DNA from: Bradyrhizobium canariense | GTDB lineage: Bacteria; Pseudomonadota; Alphaproteobacteria; Rhizobiales; Xanthobacteraceae | DNA: 64,000 nucleotides | Reading direction: 5' to 3' | Assembly: GCF_019402665.1 (NCBI RefSeq) | Contig: NZ_VSST01000042.1 | Location: 1 to 64,000 of the forward strand | Shown here: positions 43,791 to 53,444 of the stretch, in pieces | How the letters are laid out: each line of letters begins with the position of its first letter | Position numbering within the stretch: the first letter of the stretch is position 1 | The notes under the pieces: model-generated | Database searches by the model: none | What the model was told of the DNA's origin: nothing | The model's input: only the letters and a program-made list of their open reading frames with translations | Program-made: the position numbers and the translations under genes

Positions 43791-44129
43791 GAGTAACTCC
43801 TCAAAAACGTTGCGCTTTTACCGATCGGCAGTCCCGGCCACGGGCCGGAGCTGAACGGCGATTCACTGGGCGTAACGCACTATGGGCCACTGGCCCGGTC
43901 GATGCCAAGCACCCCCCGTGGCCGAGGGGCCACAACGAGGGAAATATTAACCATATATTGAGGGTGCCACGGGGCAGCCATTTTGTTGACGGATCAAAGG
44001 GATGGTACTGAGAGAGTAAGCCGGCGGATGAGATGGTTGACCGACCTTGGGGATCCCCTTGCGGGGATTGGTTGGACAGCCGGAATTCCGGCCGGCATTG
44101 GGGACTTGGTGGGATTCGTGCGGTAGCGC
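43791..44129. other. 339-base divergent promoter region between pepA and lptF
   Basis: No gene is seen. Notable parts are a GTGGCC-GAGG-GGCCAC hairpin (43918-43933), an AT-rich patch with TTAACCAT at 43947-43954, which matches the half-site recognised by CtrA in Caulobacter, and the exact palindrome GCCGGAATTCCGGC at 44079-44092, 37 bases before lptF. A GGGGATCCCC palindrome lies just before the latter. Confidence 0.5.
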
Positions 44130-45299
44130 ATGGGGTCAATCGATAGGTATATCTTCCGCACGACGCTCGCGTCGTTTGCGCTGGTCCTGGTCAGCCTCAC
44201 GGGCGTGATCTGGATTACGCAAGCGTTGCGCGGCATCGACTTGATGACGAGCCAGGGTCAGACCATCCTGACCTTCCTCGGCATCACCAGCCTCGTCGTG
44301 CCCGCGCTGGTCCTGATCATTTCGCCGATCGCGCTGATGATCGCGATCTCGCATACGCTGAACAAGCTTGCGACCGATTCCGAGATCATCGTGATGAATG
44401 CCGCCGGCTTCTCGCCGTTCCGGCTGTTCTATCCGTTCTTCTACGCCACCTGCGTGGTGGCGCTGCTGGTCGCCTTCATCGCGGCCTATCTCGCTCCCGA
44501 TGGCATGCGGCGGATCAAGCAGTGGGACGCCGAGATCACCGCCGACGTGCTTACCAACATCCTGCAGCCCGGCCGCTTCGCCCAGCTCGACAAGAACCTG
44601 ACGATCAGGATTCGCGAACGCCAGCCCGGCGGCATCCTCGCCGGCATCTTCATCGACGACCGCCGCGATCCGAACGAGCGGGTCTCGATCGTCGCCGAGC
44701 ACGGCGAAGTCATGAAGAACGAGAACGGATCGTTCCTGGTGCTGGAGACCGGCAATCTCCAGCGCTTCGAGGCCGGCAAGCGCGATCCCGCGCTGGTGGC
44801 GTTCGGCCGCTACGGCTTCGACATGTCCAAGTTCTCGGGCCAGGGCCGCGACGTCACCCTCGGCATCCGCGAGCGTTATCTCTGGGAGCTGCTCTCGCCG
44901 TCCGAGGACGATCCCGTCTACAAGCAGATTCCCGGCCAGTTCCGCTCGGCATTGCATGACAGCCTGCTGGCGCCGATCTATCCCTTCGCCTTTGCCGTGC
45001 TGACCTTCGCGTTTCTGGGTGCGCCTCGCACCACCCGCCAGAGCCGCAATTTCTCGATGGGCTCATCGATCTTCGCCGTGTTCGGCCTGCGCATGGCCGG
45101 CTTTGCCTGCTCGGTGATGGCGGTGAAATCGCCCGGCGCGGTGCTGGTCCAATATGCGATGGTCATTGGTGCCATCGGCATCGGGATGGCGATCATCATC
45201 GGCGGCCTTGTGGTCGAACCGCCGCCGCGCCTCATGGAGGCCATCAACAGGTCGAACGCGCGCATCGCGCGGCTGTTCCGACGGCCGGCCGTCGCATGA
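44130..45299 (+). CDS. lptF: LPS export permease LptF
   Basis: Half of the LptB2FG inner-membrane transporter that extracts lipopolysaccharide and passes it to LptC. The 389 residues have three N-terminal transmembrane helices (about 10-120), a periplasmic beta-jellyroll (about 135-265) and three C-terminal helices (about 275-370). The coupling region near LATDSEIIVMNAAGFSP contacts the ATPase. The start MGSIDRYIFRTTL is the family's. It overlaps lptG by four bases. Confidence 0.95.
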   Translation: MGSIDRYIFRTTLASFALVLVSLTGVIWITQALRGIDLMTSQGQTILTFLGITSLVVPALVLIISPIALMIAISHTLNKLATDSEIIVMNAAGFSPFRLFYPFFYATCVVALLVAFIAAYLAPDGMRRIKQWDAEITADVLTNILQPGRFAQLDKNLTIRIRERQPGGILAGIFIDDRRDPNERVSIVAEHGEVMKNENGSFLVLETGNLQRFEAGKRDPALVAFGRYGFDMSKFSGQGRDVTLGIRERYLWELLSPSEDDPVYKQIPGQFRSALHDSLLAPIYPFAFAVLTFAFLGAPRTTRQSRNFSMGSSIFAVFGLRMAGFACSVMAVKSPGAVLVQYAMVIGAIGIGMAIIIGGLVVEPPPRLMEAINRSNARIARLFRRPAVA

Positions 45300-46393
45300 G
45301 CATGCTCACCAACACACTCGGGCGCTATTTCGCCGGCCGTTTCGTGGTCGCGGCGCTCGGCGTGTTCGCCAGCATTTTTCTGTTGCTGGTGCTGGTCGAT
45401 TACATCGAGATGGTGCGCAAGACTTCGGGCCTCGCATCCGCCTCCGCGGTCATGGTGGCCGAGACCTCGCTGTTCCGCGTGCCGCAGCTGCTGGAGAAGC
45501 TGACGCCGTTCTGCATGCTGATCGGCGCCATGACCTGCTATCTCGCCCTCTCCCGCCGGCTCGAGCTCGTGGTCGCGCGCGCTGCCGGCGTCTCCGCATG
45601 GCAATTCATCTCGCCGGCGCTCGGCAGCGCGCTCCTGATCGGAGTGATCGCCACCGTCGCCTACAATCCGATGTCGGCCAATCTGCGCGAGCTCTCCAAG
45701 CGCATGGAAGCCGAGCTGTTCGGCTCGGCGCCCGGCGGCGGTATTCAGGACGCCTCCGGCTTCTGGCTCAATCAGGTCACCAATGACGGCCAGACCATCA
45801 TCAACGCGGCGCGCAGCGAGCAGCAGGGTATCCGGCTCACGGGACTCACGCTGTTCCGGTTTGACACAGAGCAGCACTTCAAGGAGCGCATCGAGGCGCG
45901 AGAGGCGACACTCGAGGCCGGCCGTTGGCTGTTCAAGGGCGTCCGCCGCTTCTCGCTGGATTCGCCGCCGGTCGATCAGGCCAGCCTGGAGATTCCGACG
46001 ACGCTGACCGAGGCGCAGGTCCGCAACAGCTTTTCCACACCCGAGACTGTGTCCTTTTGGCAACTACCGAGCTACATCCGCTCTTCCGAAAGCTCGGGCT
46101 TCGCGACAGCCGGATACCGACTCCAGTATCAGAAGCTTCTGGCACAGCCGTTTTTGCTTGCGGCCATGGTGATGCTCGCGGCTTCCGTGTCGTTGCGCTT
46201 CTTCCGGATGGGCGGCGTGCAGAAGATGGTTTTGAGTGGCGTGGGCGCAGGCTTTCTGCTCTACGTTCTGTCGAAAGTGACTGAAGATTTGAGCAAGGCT
46301 GAGTTGATGCATCCGATCGCTGCGGCGTGGTTGCCCGTGGTGGTGGGCGGCCTCACCGGCTTTTTGGCCTTGCTGTATCAGGAGGACGGATAG
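45296..46393 (+). CDS. lptG: LPS export permease LptG
   Basis: Partner of LptF with the same topology, 365 residues: helices, periplasmic jellyroll (about 135-265), helices. LALSRRLELVVARAAGVSAW is the cytoplasmic coupling segment. Its ATG overlaps the LptF stop (ATGA), indicating coupled, equimolar translation. The stop TAG shares its last base with the GTG start of lptD. Confidence 0.95.
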   Translation: MSMLTNTLGRYFAGRFVVAALGVFASIFLLLVLVDYIEMVRKTSGLASASAVMVAETSLFRVPQLLEKLTPFCMLIGAMTCYLALSRRLELVVARAAGVSAWQFISPALGSALLIGVIATVAYNPMSANLRELSKRMEAELFGSAPGGGIQDASGFWLNQVTNDGQTIINAARSEQQGIRLTGLTLFRFDTEQHFKERIEAREATLEAGRWLFKGVRRFSLDSPPVDQASLEIPTTLTEAQVRNSFSTPETVSFWQLPSYIRSSESSGFATAGYRLQYQKLLAQPFLLAAMVMLAASVSLRFFRMGGVQKMVLSGVGAGFLLYVLSKVTEDLSKAELMHPIAAAWLPVVVGGLTGFLALLYQEDG

Positions 46394-48882
46394 TGACGGC
46401 CGTCCACCGAGGATCCGTGTCTCGTTTGACGCGGCGCACATTGGTGCGCGCGAACGGGTGTGGCTTGTCCATTCGCAGGTTCCTGCTTGCTGTCGCCGCC
46501 ATGGCATCGCTCGGTGGCCTGATGGACGTTGCCGCCGTGGCGCCGGCCTCCGCCCAGAGCTTCACCTACAATCCGCTGCCGCCGCGTGCGAAGCCGCCGA
46601 AGGCCGTCAACGACAACCAGATGCTGGTTCAGGCGACCGAGGTCGACTACGACTACAACAATTCGCGCGTCTCCGCGGTCGGTAACGTCCAGCTGTTCTA
46701 CAACGGCACCAGCGTCGAGGCCGACAAGGTCATCTACGACCAGAAGACCAAGCGGCTCCATGCCGAAGGCAACATCCGGATGACGGATGCCGACGGCAAG
46801 ATCACCTATGCCGAGATCCTGGACCTTTCCGACGACTACCGTGACGGCTTCGTCGATTCGCTGCGCGTTGACACGGCCGACCAGACCCGCATGGCGGCGA
46901 GCCGCTCCGATCGCTCCAGCGGCAACTACACGGTGTTCGAGAACGGCGTCTACACGGCCTGCGCGCCGTGCAAGGACGACCCGAAGAAGCCGCCGCTATG
47001 GCAGGTCAAGGGTGCGCGCATCATCCACGACCAGCAGGAGAAGATGCTGTATTTCGAGACGGCGCAGCTCGAATTCTTCGGCGTGCCGATCGCCTATATG
47101 CCCTATTTCTCGACGCCCGACCCGACCGTGAAGCGCAAGACCGGCTTCCTGATGCCGGGCTTCACGTCGAATACGCCGTTCGGCTACGGCGTCGAGGTTC
47201 CGTTCTACTGGGCGATCGCACCCGACATGGACGCGACCTTCAGCCCGCGCATCACGTCCAAGCAGGGCGTGCTGTTCCAGGCCGAATTCCGCCAGCGCCT
47301 GATGGACGGCGCCTATCAGATCCGCGTCTACGGCATCGACCAGCTCGACCGCAGCGCGCTCGCCGGCCAGCCCGGCGACAAGCAGTTCCGCGGCGCCGTC
47401 GACACCAAGGGTCAGTTCGCGCTGAACGACAAATGGGTCTGGGGTTGGGACGGTGTCCTGATGTCCGACTACTATTTCTTCTCGGACTATCGGTTGTCGC
47501 AATATCGCGATCCGCTGGGCTCGTTCCTGTATCTGCCGACGGATGCACTCTCGCAGCTTTACCTGACCGGTGTCGGCAATCGTAGCTTCTTCGACGCGCG
47601 CACGATGTACTGGCTGAGTTACTCGGGCAATCAGAGCCAGGTGCCGGTCGTCTACCCCGTGATCGACTACTCGAACGTGCTGAACTATCCGGTCTTCGGC
47701 GGCGAGTTCAGCTACAAGACCAATTTCGTGAACCTGTCGCGTGACACCGCGGTGTTCGATCCGATTACGACGCTCGCCAACACCAATGGCCTGTGCACGA
47801 CGGTGTCGGCCGATCCGCTCGCGCGCACGCCGTCGCAGTGCCTGCTGCGCGGCTTCCCCGGCACCTACACCCGCCTGACGGCCGAAGCGCAGTGGCGCAA
47901 GTCCTTCACCGATCCATTCGGTGAAATCTGGACCCCGTTCGCCATTCTCCGCGCCGACGCGATCAACTCCTCGGTCTCCAACCAGCCGGGCGTGTCGAAC
48001 TATCTTCCTGTCGGCGACACCCAGGCGTTCCGCCTGATGCCGACCGTGGGCCTCGAATACCGCTACCCCTTCATCAACGTTCAGCCTTGGGGCTCGACCA
48101 CCATCGAGCCGATCGCGCAGATCATCATCCGGCCGAACGAGACCTATGCCGGCAAGCTCCCCAACGAGGACGCGCAGAGCATGGTGTTCGACGCCTCGAA
48201 TCTGTTCAGCGTCGACAAGTTCTCCGGTTACGACCGTGTCGAGGGCGGCGGCCGCGCCAATGTCGGCGTGCAGTCCACCACGCAATTCGACAGGGGCGGC
48301 GCCATCAAGACGCTGTTCGGCCAGTCCTACCAGCTGTTCGGCATGAACTCCTTTGCGGTCCAGGACTCCATCAATACTGGCGTGGATTCCGGTCTGCAGA
48401 GGCCGCGCTCCGACTATGTGGCGAGCGCCGCCTATTCGCCCAACAGCACCTATACGTTCAGCGTTCGCTCGCGCATGGACGAGCAGACCTGGAACATCCA
48501 GCGCTTCGAGGCGGAAGGCCGCGCCAACTTCAACCGCTGGTCCGTCAGCATGCTGTACGGCAATTACGCGGCCCAGCCGGAACTCGGCTATCTGACCCGC
48601 CGCGAGGGCATCCTGACGTCGGGCTCGATCAAGGTCGCGGCCAACTGGGTGGTCACGGGCTCGGCGCGCTGGGACCTGGAGGCCAACAAGATCAATCAGT
48701 ATGTGCTCGGCGCCGGCTACGTCGACGATTGCTTTGTGCTCGGCTTGAACTATGTAACTGCGTATAGCTATTCCGCAGGCGCGGCGCCGCCCGTGCTGAA
48801 CCACGCGATCATGTTCCAGATCGGCCTGCGCACGCTGGCGAACACAGCGACGACCAGCAGTTCCGGCGGCGGTCTCCAGTGA
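46393..48882 (+). CDS. lptD: outer-membrane LPS assembly protein LptD
   Basis: Inserts lipopolysaccharide into the outer leaflet. It has 829 residues from a GTG at 46393 with AGGAGG eight bases upstream; the ORF extends further upstream but only inside lptG. The signal peptide ends near PASAQS. An OstA/LptA-like beta-jellyroll domain (about 75-210) with VDYDYNNSRVSAVGNVQLFY is followed by the LptD beta-barrel (about 220-829). YTACAPCKDDPKKPPLW is the conserved Cys-containing segment at the plug. Ends in an aromatic-poor C-terminus, SSSGGGLQ, after the last strand. Confidence 0.95.
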   Translation: MTAVHRGSVSRLTRRTLVRANGCGLSIRRFLLAVAAMASLGGLMDVAAVAPASAQSFTYNPLPPRAKPPKAVNDNQMLVQATEVDYDYNNSRVSAVGNVQLFYNGTSVEADKVIYDQKTKRLHAEGNIRMTDADGKITYAEILDLSDDYRDGFVDSLRVDTADQTRMAASRSDRSSGNYTVFENGVYTACAPCKDDPKKPPLWQVKGARIIHDQQEKMLYFETAQLEFFGVPIAYMPYFSTPDPTVKRKTGFLMPGFTSNTPFGYGVEVPFYWAIAPDMDATFSPRITSKQGVLFQAEFRQRLMDGAYQIRVYGIDQLDRSALAGQPGDKQFRGAVDTKGQFALNDKWVWGWDGVLMSDYYFFSDYRLSQYRDPLGSFLYLPTDALSQLYLTGVGNRSFFDARTMYWLSYSGNQSQVPVVYPVIDYSNVLNYPVFGGEFSYKTNFVNLSRDTAVFDPITTLANTNGLCTTVSADPLARTPSQCLLRGFPGTYTRLTAEAQWRKSFTDPFGEIWTPFAILRADAINSSVSNQPGVSNYLPVGDTQAFRLMPTVGLEYRYPFINVQPWGSTTIEPIAQIIIRPNETYAGKLPNEDAQSMVFDASNLFSVDKFSGYDRVEGGGRANVGVQSTTQFDRGGAIKTLFGQSYQLFGMNSFAVQDSINTGVDSGLQRPRSDYVASAAYSPNSTYTFSVRSRMDEQTWNIQRFEAEGRANFNRWSVSMLYGNYAAQPELGYLTRREGILTSGSIKVAANWVVTGSARWDLEANKINQYVLGAGYVDDCFVLGLNYVTAYSYSAGAAPPVLNHAIMFQIGLRTLANTATTSSSGGGLQ

Positions 48883-48936
48883 ACGGTTTGAAGGTGCCGG
48901 CCGCGTGTTCCCGATCGCAGGTTCACCGCGGCTGAC

Positions 48937-49878
48937 ATGCGAGCGACAAATATGACGATCTCATTGCCTGTCTTCCGCCTCTTCCTCGTCCTCGCCGCCC
49001 TGCTCCTGGCCGGCGCGCCGTCGCGCGCGCAGAACATCGTCGTGATGGTCAACGGCGATCCCATCACCGACTTCGACGTCGAGCAGCGCTCCAAGCTCGA
49101 CCAGCTGACGACGCAGAAGACACCGGCCCGTCAGGAGGTCATCAACGAGCTGATCGACGACCGGGTGAAGATGAAGGAAGGCAAGAAATACGGGGTCGAC
49201 CCCGGTGTCTCCGACATCAACCAGTCCTACGAGGGCATGGCGCAGCGCATGCGCATCTCGCCGGACCAGCTCACCAAGTCGCTCGAGGTCAAGGGCGTCC
49301 GCCCCGAAACCCTGAAGAACCGCATGAAGGCCGAGATGGTCTGGACCAGCCTCGTGCGCGGCCGCTTCAAGGAGAAGTTGTTGGTCGGCGAGAAGGACGT
49401 CGCGCAGGCCGTGCAGGCCCAGACCGGCGACAAGCTGCAGATCGAGGGGACCGAATACAAGATGCAGCCGATCGTGCTGCTCGTGCCGCGCGGCTCGTCG
49501 CCGGCGTTCCTGGAGACGCGGCATAAGGAAGCCGAGCAATATCGCTCGCGCGTCGGAAGCTGCGAAGAAGCCAATTCGTTGTTCCGCTCCACGCCGAACG
49601 CCACGATCCGCGACACCGTCACCAAGACCACGGCGGAATTGCCCGAGGCGCTGCGCAAGGTGCTCGACGACACGCCGATCGGCCACCTGACCGCTCCCGA
49701 GACGACCAAGGCGGGCATCGAGATGGTGGTGCTGTGCTCGCGCAAGCCGACCATGATCGACACGCCGAAGAAGCGCGAGGTCCGCGAGAAGATGTATCAG
49801 GAGAAGTACGAGAAGACCCAGAAGGCCTATCTCGAGGAGCTCCGCAAAGCGGCGATGATCGAGTATCGCAACCGCTGA
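48937..49878 (+). CDS. surA: SurA-type periplasmic chaperone/peptidyl-prolyl isomerase
   Basis: Escorts outer-membrane proteins (LptD is a classic client) to the BAM complex. The 313 residues begin with a signal peptide that ends near APSRAQ; an alternative start is the ATG five codons later. The SurA N-terminal fold (about 32-160) includes VVMVNGDPITDFDVEQRSKL. A parvulin-like region (about 165-285) is degenerate, and the C-terminal helix returns to the chaperone core. Its place between lptD and pdxA is the common gram-negative arrangement. Its stop overlaps the pdxA ATG. Confidence 0.9.
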   Translation: MRATNMTISLPVFRLFLVLAALLLAGAPSRAQNIVVMVNGDPITDFDVEQRSKLDQLTTQKTPARQEVINELIDDRVKMKEGKKYGVDPGVSDINQSYEGMAQRMRISPDQLTKSLEVKGVRPETLKNRMKAEMVWTSLVRGRFKEKLLVGEKDVAQAVQAQTGDKLQIEGTEYKMQPIVLLVPRGSSPAFLETRHKEAEQYRSRVGSCEEANSLFRSTPNATIRDTVTKTTAELPEALRKVLDDTPIGHLTAPETTKAGIEMVVLCSRKPTMIDTPKKREVREKMYQEKYEKTQKAYLEELRKAAMIEYRNR

Positions 49879-50894
49879 TGGCCCAGCAGCCCGCCAAGCC
49901 CCTCGCCCTGACGCTGGGAGAGCCTGCCGGCATCGGCCCCGACATCACCATCGCAGCCTGGCTCAAGCGCAGCGAACTGGACCTGCCTGCCTTTTATCTG
50001 CTCGGCGACGAGGCGCTGATCGCCCGCCGCGCCAAGGCGCTCGGCGCCAATATCAGGATTGCTTCGGTAAGCGCGGGCGAGGCCAAGGCCGCCTTCCCCG
50101 AGGCGCTGCCCGTGGTTGCGACCGGCGAGCCCGCGAGCGCCGAGCCCGGCAAGCCGGACGCATCGAGCGCGCCCGCCGCCCTCGCCTCGATCCGCCAGGC
50201 GGTCACGGATGTCCGCGAGGGCCGCGCCGGTGCCGTCGTCACCAATCCGATCGCCAAGAGCGTGCTCTATCGCGCCGGCTTCCGCCATCCCGGCCATACC
50301 GAATTCCTCGCCGAGCTCGCCGCGGAAGACGGCCGCGTGCCGCAGCCGGTGATGATGCTGTGGTCGCCGCGGCTCGCCGTGGTGCCCGTGACCATCCACG
50401 TCTCCTTGCGCGATGCACTGGCCCAGCTCACCAGCGAGCTGATCGTCTCGACCGTGCGCATCGTCGCGACCGAACTCAAATCCCGCTTCGGCATCGCGAA
50501 TCCGCGCATCGCGATTTCCGGCCTCAATCCGCACGCGGGCGAGGACGGCTCGCTCGGCCACGAGGAGCAGACCGTGATCGCGCCGGCGATCAAGACGTTG
50601 CGCAGCGACGGGATCGAGGCGAAGGGACCGCTCCCCGCCGACACCATGTTCCACGAAGCCGCGCGAAACAGCTATGACTGCGCCGTCTGCATGTACCACG
50701 ACCAGGCGCTGATCCCGATCAAGACGGTGGCCTTCGACGACGCGGTCAACGTCACGCTCGGCCTGCCCTTCATCCGCACCTCGCCCGATCACGGCACCGC
50801 CTTCGACATCGCCGGCACCGGCAAGGCCAATCCGGCAAGCCTGATCGCTGCGTTGAGGCTCGCGAGCCGGATGGCGGCTGCGAAAACCCGATGA
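49878..50894 (+). CDS. pdxA: 4-hydroxythreonine-4-phosphate dehydrogenase
   Basis: Oxidises 4-phosphohydroxy-L-threonine in DXP-dependent pyridoxal phosphate synthesis. The 338 residues have LTLGEPAGIGPDI (about 11-23), RHPGHTEFLAEL with a metal-site His, GLNPHAGEDG, YHDQALIPIK, and HGTAFDIAGTGKANP near the C-terminus. The ATG shares one base with the surA stop (TGATG), and the gene's stop overlaps rsmA by four bases. Confidence 0.96.
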   Translation: MAQQPAKPLALTLGEPAGIGPDITIAAWLKRSELDLPAFYLLGDEALIARRAKALGANIRIASVSAGEAKAAFPEALPVVATGEPASAEPGKPDASSAPAALASIRQAVTDVREGRAGAVVTNPIAKSVLYRAGFRHPGHTEFLAELAAEDGRVPQPVMMLWSPRLAVVPVTIHVSLRDALAQLTSELIVSTVRIVATELKSRFGIANPRIAISGLNPHAGEDGSLGHEEQTVIAPAIKTLRSDGIEAKGPLPADTMFHEAARNSYDCAVCMYHDQALIPIKTVAFDDAVNVTLGLPFIRTSPDHGTAFDIAGTGKANPASLIAALRLASRMAAAKTR

Positions 50895-51751
50895 GCGCGA
50901 TCGACGACCTCCCGCCGCTTCGCGAGGTCATTCGCCAGCACGCCTTGTCGGCGCGCAAATCGCTCGGCCAGAACTTCCTCCTCGACCTCAATCTCACCGC
51001 GCGCATCGCGCGTGCGGCGGCTCCGCTCGAGGATTCCACCATCATCGAGATCGGCCCCGGCCCGGGCGGGTTGACGCGCGCCTTGCTCGCGCTCGGCGCC
51101 AGACGCGTCATCGCCATCGAGCACGACGAGCGGGCGATCCCTGCCTTGCAGGAAATTTCAGCGCGCTATCCCGGCCGTCTCGATATCGTGCATGGCGACG
51201 CCATGAGCTTCGACCCGCGCCCGCTGCTATCCGGCGAAAGAGCAAAAATCGTCGCGAACCTGCCCTACAACATCGCGACCCACCTCCTCGTCGGCTGGCT
51301 CACCACCGAGCCCTGGCCGCCCTGGTACGACATGATGGTCCTGATGTTCCAGCGCGAGGTCGGCGAGCGTATCGTGGCGCGCGAGGACGAGGAGGCCTTC
51401 GGCCGGCTCGGCGTGCTCGCCAACTGGCGCTGCGAGACCAAGATCCTGTTCGACATCGCGCCGTCCGCCTTCGTGCCGCCGCCGAAGGTCACGTCTTCCG
51501 TCGTGCGACTGATCCCGCGCGAAAACCCTCTCGCCTGCGATCGCAAGCTGCTCGAACAGGTCGCCGCCGCCGCGTTCGGCCAGCGCCGCAAGATGCTGCG
51601 ACAAAGTCTGAAGTCGCTCGGCGCCGATCCCGCGCGGCTCGCCGCAGCTGCCGGCGTCGATGCGACGCGGCGCGCCGAGACCGTTCCGATTTCCGGCTTT
51701 GTTGCCATGGCCCGTGAATTGGCCAATATACGCAGCGAAACAGAGAGATAA
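50891..51751 (+). CDS. rsmA: 16S rRNA (adenine1518/1519-N6)-dimethyltransferase
   Basis: Dimethylates two adenines at the 3' end of 16S rRNA, a late 30S maturation step (also known as KsgA). The 286 residues have KSLGQNFLLD (about 23-32), the SAM motif EIGPGPGGLTRAL (about 54-66), acidic IEHDERAI, and the catalytic NLPYNIAT (about 124-131). The ATG overlaps the pdxA stop (ATGA). It is the last gene of the lpt-surA-pdxA-rsmA chain; 16 bases separate it from the alcohol dehydrogenase gene. Confidence 0.97.
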   Translation: MSAIDDLPPLREVIRQHALSARKSLGQNFLLDLNLTARIARAAAPLEDSTIIEIGPGPGGLTRALLALGARRVIAIEHDERAIPALQEISARYPGRLDIVHGDAMSFDPRPLLSGERAKIVANLPYNIATHLLVGWLTTEPWPPWYDMMVLMFQREVGERIVAREDEEAFGRLGVLANWRCETKILFDIAPSAFVPPPKVTSSVVRLIPRENPLACDRKLLEQVAAAAFGQRRKMLRQSLKSLGADPARLAAAAGVDATRRAETVPISGFVAMARELANIRSETER

Positions 51752-51767
51752 TTTCGGAGGAAGAAAT

Positions 51768-52826
51768 ATGGCGTTGATGCGTCGGCAGTCCCTCGTCAAG
51801 TTCGATGCGCCGCTCTGCGAGACCATCGTCGACACGCCGAAGCCGCAAGGACGCGAGGTGCTGGTGCGCATCGAGCGCTGCGGCCTCTGCCACTCCGATC
51901 TGCACATCCAGGACGGCTACGCCGATCTCGGCGGCGGCAAGAAGCTCGACACCACGCGCGGCATGACGCTGCCCTTCACGCTCGGCCACGAGATCGCAGG
52001 CGTGGTCGACGAAGTCGGCCCCGAAGTGTTCGCCGGTCTCGTCGGTAGCAAGAAGGCGGTGTTTCCGTGGATCGGTTGCGGCCAGTGTCGCGACTGCGCC
52101 AATGGCGACGAGAACCTCTGCGCCAGGCAGCGCTTTCTTGGCGTCTCCATCGACGGCGGCTTCGCCACCCACGTGCTGGTGCCTGACGCGAAATATCTGC
52201 TCGACTACGATCCCCTGCCCGTCAACCAGGCCGCGACGCTGATGTGCTCCGGCGTCACCGCCTATGGCGCGCTCAAGCGCCTGGTCGACCGACCGCGCCA
52301 GCGCAATCTCCTGCTGATCGGCCTCGGCGGTGTCGGCATGATGGGCCTTTCCTTCGCGGCGGCCATGTTCAAGCAGCCGATCACGGTCGCCGACCTCAGC
52401 GGTGCCGCGCGGGAAACCGCGCTGAAGAACGGCGCGGCGGCGGCCTACAATCCGGCCGAGCCCGACGTGATCAAGCGCATCCTCAAGGAAACCGATGGCG
52501 GCTTCGACGAGATCGTCGATTTCGCGGGCAACGAGAAGTCCATGGCTTTCGCGGTCGCCGTCGCCGCGCGCGGCGGCAAGATCGTGGTCTCCGGCCTGAT
52601 GGGCGGCCAGTTCACGTTGCCGATGGTGCAATGGGTCTACAAGCGCATGACCATCGAGGGCTTCATGGTCGGCACGCTCACCGAGGCTCACGAGCTGATG
52701 GCGCTCGCCCGCGCCGGCAAGATCAAGCCGACGCCGATGCGCGAGGAGCCGATGGGCGACGTGCAGACCTGGATCGACGAGCTTCGCGCCGGCAAGGTCG
52801 TCGGCCGCATCGTGCTCAAGAATTAG
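51768..52826 (+). CDS. zinc-dependent alcohol dehydrogenase
   Basis: A medium-chain NAD(P)-dependent alcohol dehydrogenase of 352 residues from the ATG at 51768, preceded by GGAGGAAG. Catalytic zinc residues are C38 in CGLCHSD, H74 in LGHEIAG and a Cys in the later MCSGVTAYG; structural-zinc cysteines are C104, C107, C110 and C118 in CGQCRDC and ENLC. The nucleotide fold is LIGLGGVGMMGL. The substrate is not evident. It follows rsmA after 16 bases on the same strand but has its own good ribosome-binding site and may be transcribed separately. Confidence 0.92.
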   Translation: MALMRRQSLVKFDAPLCETIVDTPKPQGREVLVRIERCGLCHSDLHIQDGYADLGGGKKLDTTRGMTLPFTLGHEIAGVVDEVGPEVFAGLVGSKKAVFPWIGCGQCRDCANGDENLCARQRFLGVSIDGGFATHVLVPDAKYLLDYDPLPVNQAATLMCSGVTAYGALKRLVDRPRQRNLLLIGLGGVGMMGLSFAAAMFKQPITVADLSGAARETALKNGAAAAYNPAEPDVIKRILKETDGGFDEIVDFAGNEKSMAFAVAVAARGGKIVVSGLMGGQFTLPMVQWVYKRMTIEGFMVGTLTEAHELMALARAGKIKPTPMREEPMGDVQTWIDELRAGKVVGRIVLKN

Positions 52827-52983
52827 CATGCGCGAGAAGCGCGAGGCGGCGGGGTCATCTCGCCGCCGGCTTCAATCATCGCGATTCACTCGAAATTGAC
52901 GCAAGCCGGTGTTCCAAATTGGGGAACCTGATCTCTGCGGATTATGGTCCTCGCCAGCTCTCTTTTGGAATTCTGGCAAGACC

Positions 52984-53134
52984 ATGCAGACCATCCGCCG
53001 CTTCCTTGCCGACGAGTCCGGCGCCACCGCGATCGACTACGGCCTGATCGCCGCAGGCATCGCACTGGCGATCATCGCCGTCGTCAACAATCTCGGCGCA
53101 GAAGTTCACCTCGATCAGCAGCTCACTGAAGTAA
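52984..53134 (+). pseudogene. Flp/Fap-type pilin, frameshifted
   Basis: The first 38 codons are a normal Flp pilin: MQTIRRFLADESGATAIDYG, then LIAAGIALAIIAVVNNLG, where the processing site for the prepilin peptidase lies before the hydrophobic helix. At about 53100 the frame breaks: the usual ending KFTSISSSLK with stop TAA (53132-53134) is present but one base out of phase. In the original frame translation runs on into unrelated, low-complexity sequence to 53358. A short deletion in the middle of the gene (for example of one base more than a whole number of codons short) would explain it. No other pilus genes are here. Confidence 0.75.
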
Positions 53135-53207
53135 CGCGGGCACGCGCGCTAATTCACGGCATTCGTCTGTCCCGCGGAACGGCAATGGCCGCGCCGCGTT
53201 GGCAGCC

Positions 53208-53444
53208 ATGTCCATTCGCTGCACCGTCGAGAACGCATTCTTCATCGCCTGGAGCTTCCTGGAGCAGAGCGGACAGCTCGGCTCTCCGGACGAGACGGCG
53301 AACGTCCTGCTCGACGCCATTGAGGCCCAGCTCAGGACCGGTGAACGCCGGCAACTGATGCTCGCCAACAGGGCGATCGATGCCTATCGCGCCCACGCGG
53401 AAAAAAGCCGGCCCGCGCACGATTGCGAAGCACGCTTCGGGTGA
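53208..53444 (+). CDS. 78-residue protein of unknown function
   Basis: Begins MSIRCTVENAFFIAWSFLEQ and continues SGQLGSPDETANVLLDAIEA and QLRTGERRQLMLANRAIDAY. It is a well-formed helical protein with acidic and basic faces. No known domain is recognised. It has no clear ribosome-binding site; a TTG three codons earlier is possible. The readthrough frame of the broken pilin gene overlaps it in another phase and is not coding. Its conserved-looking composition makes it a probable real gene. Confidence 0.6.
   Translation: MSIRCTVENAFFIAWSFLEQSGQLGSPDETANVLLDAIEAQLRTGERRQLMLANRAIDAYRAHAEKSRPAHDCEARFG

Noticed and set aside
53100..53358. C-terminal extension of the pilin frame
   Set aside because: It is out-of-phase readthrough after the frameshift, overlapping a better small gene in another frame.
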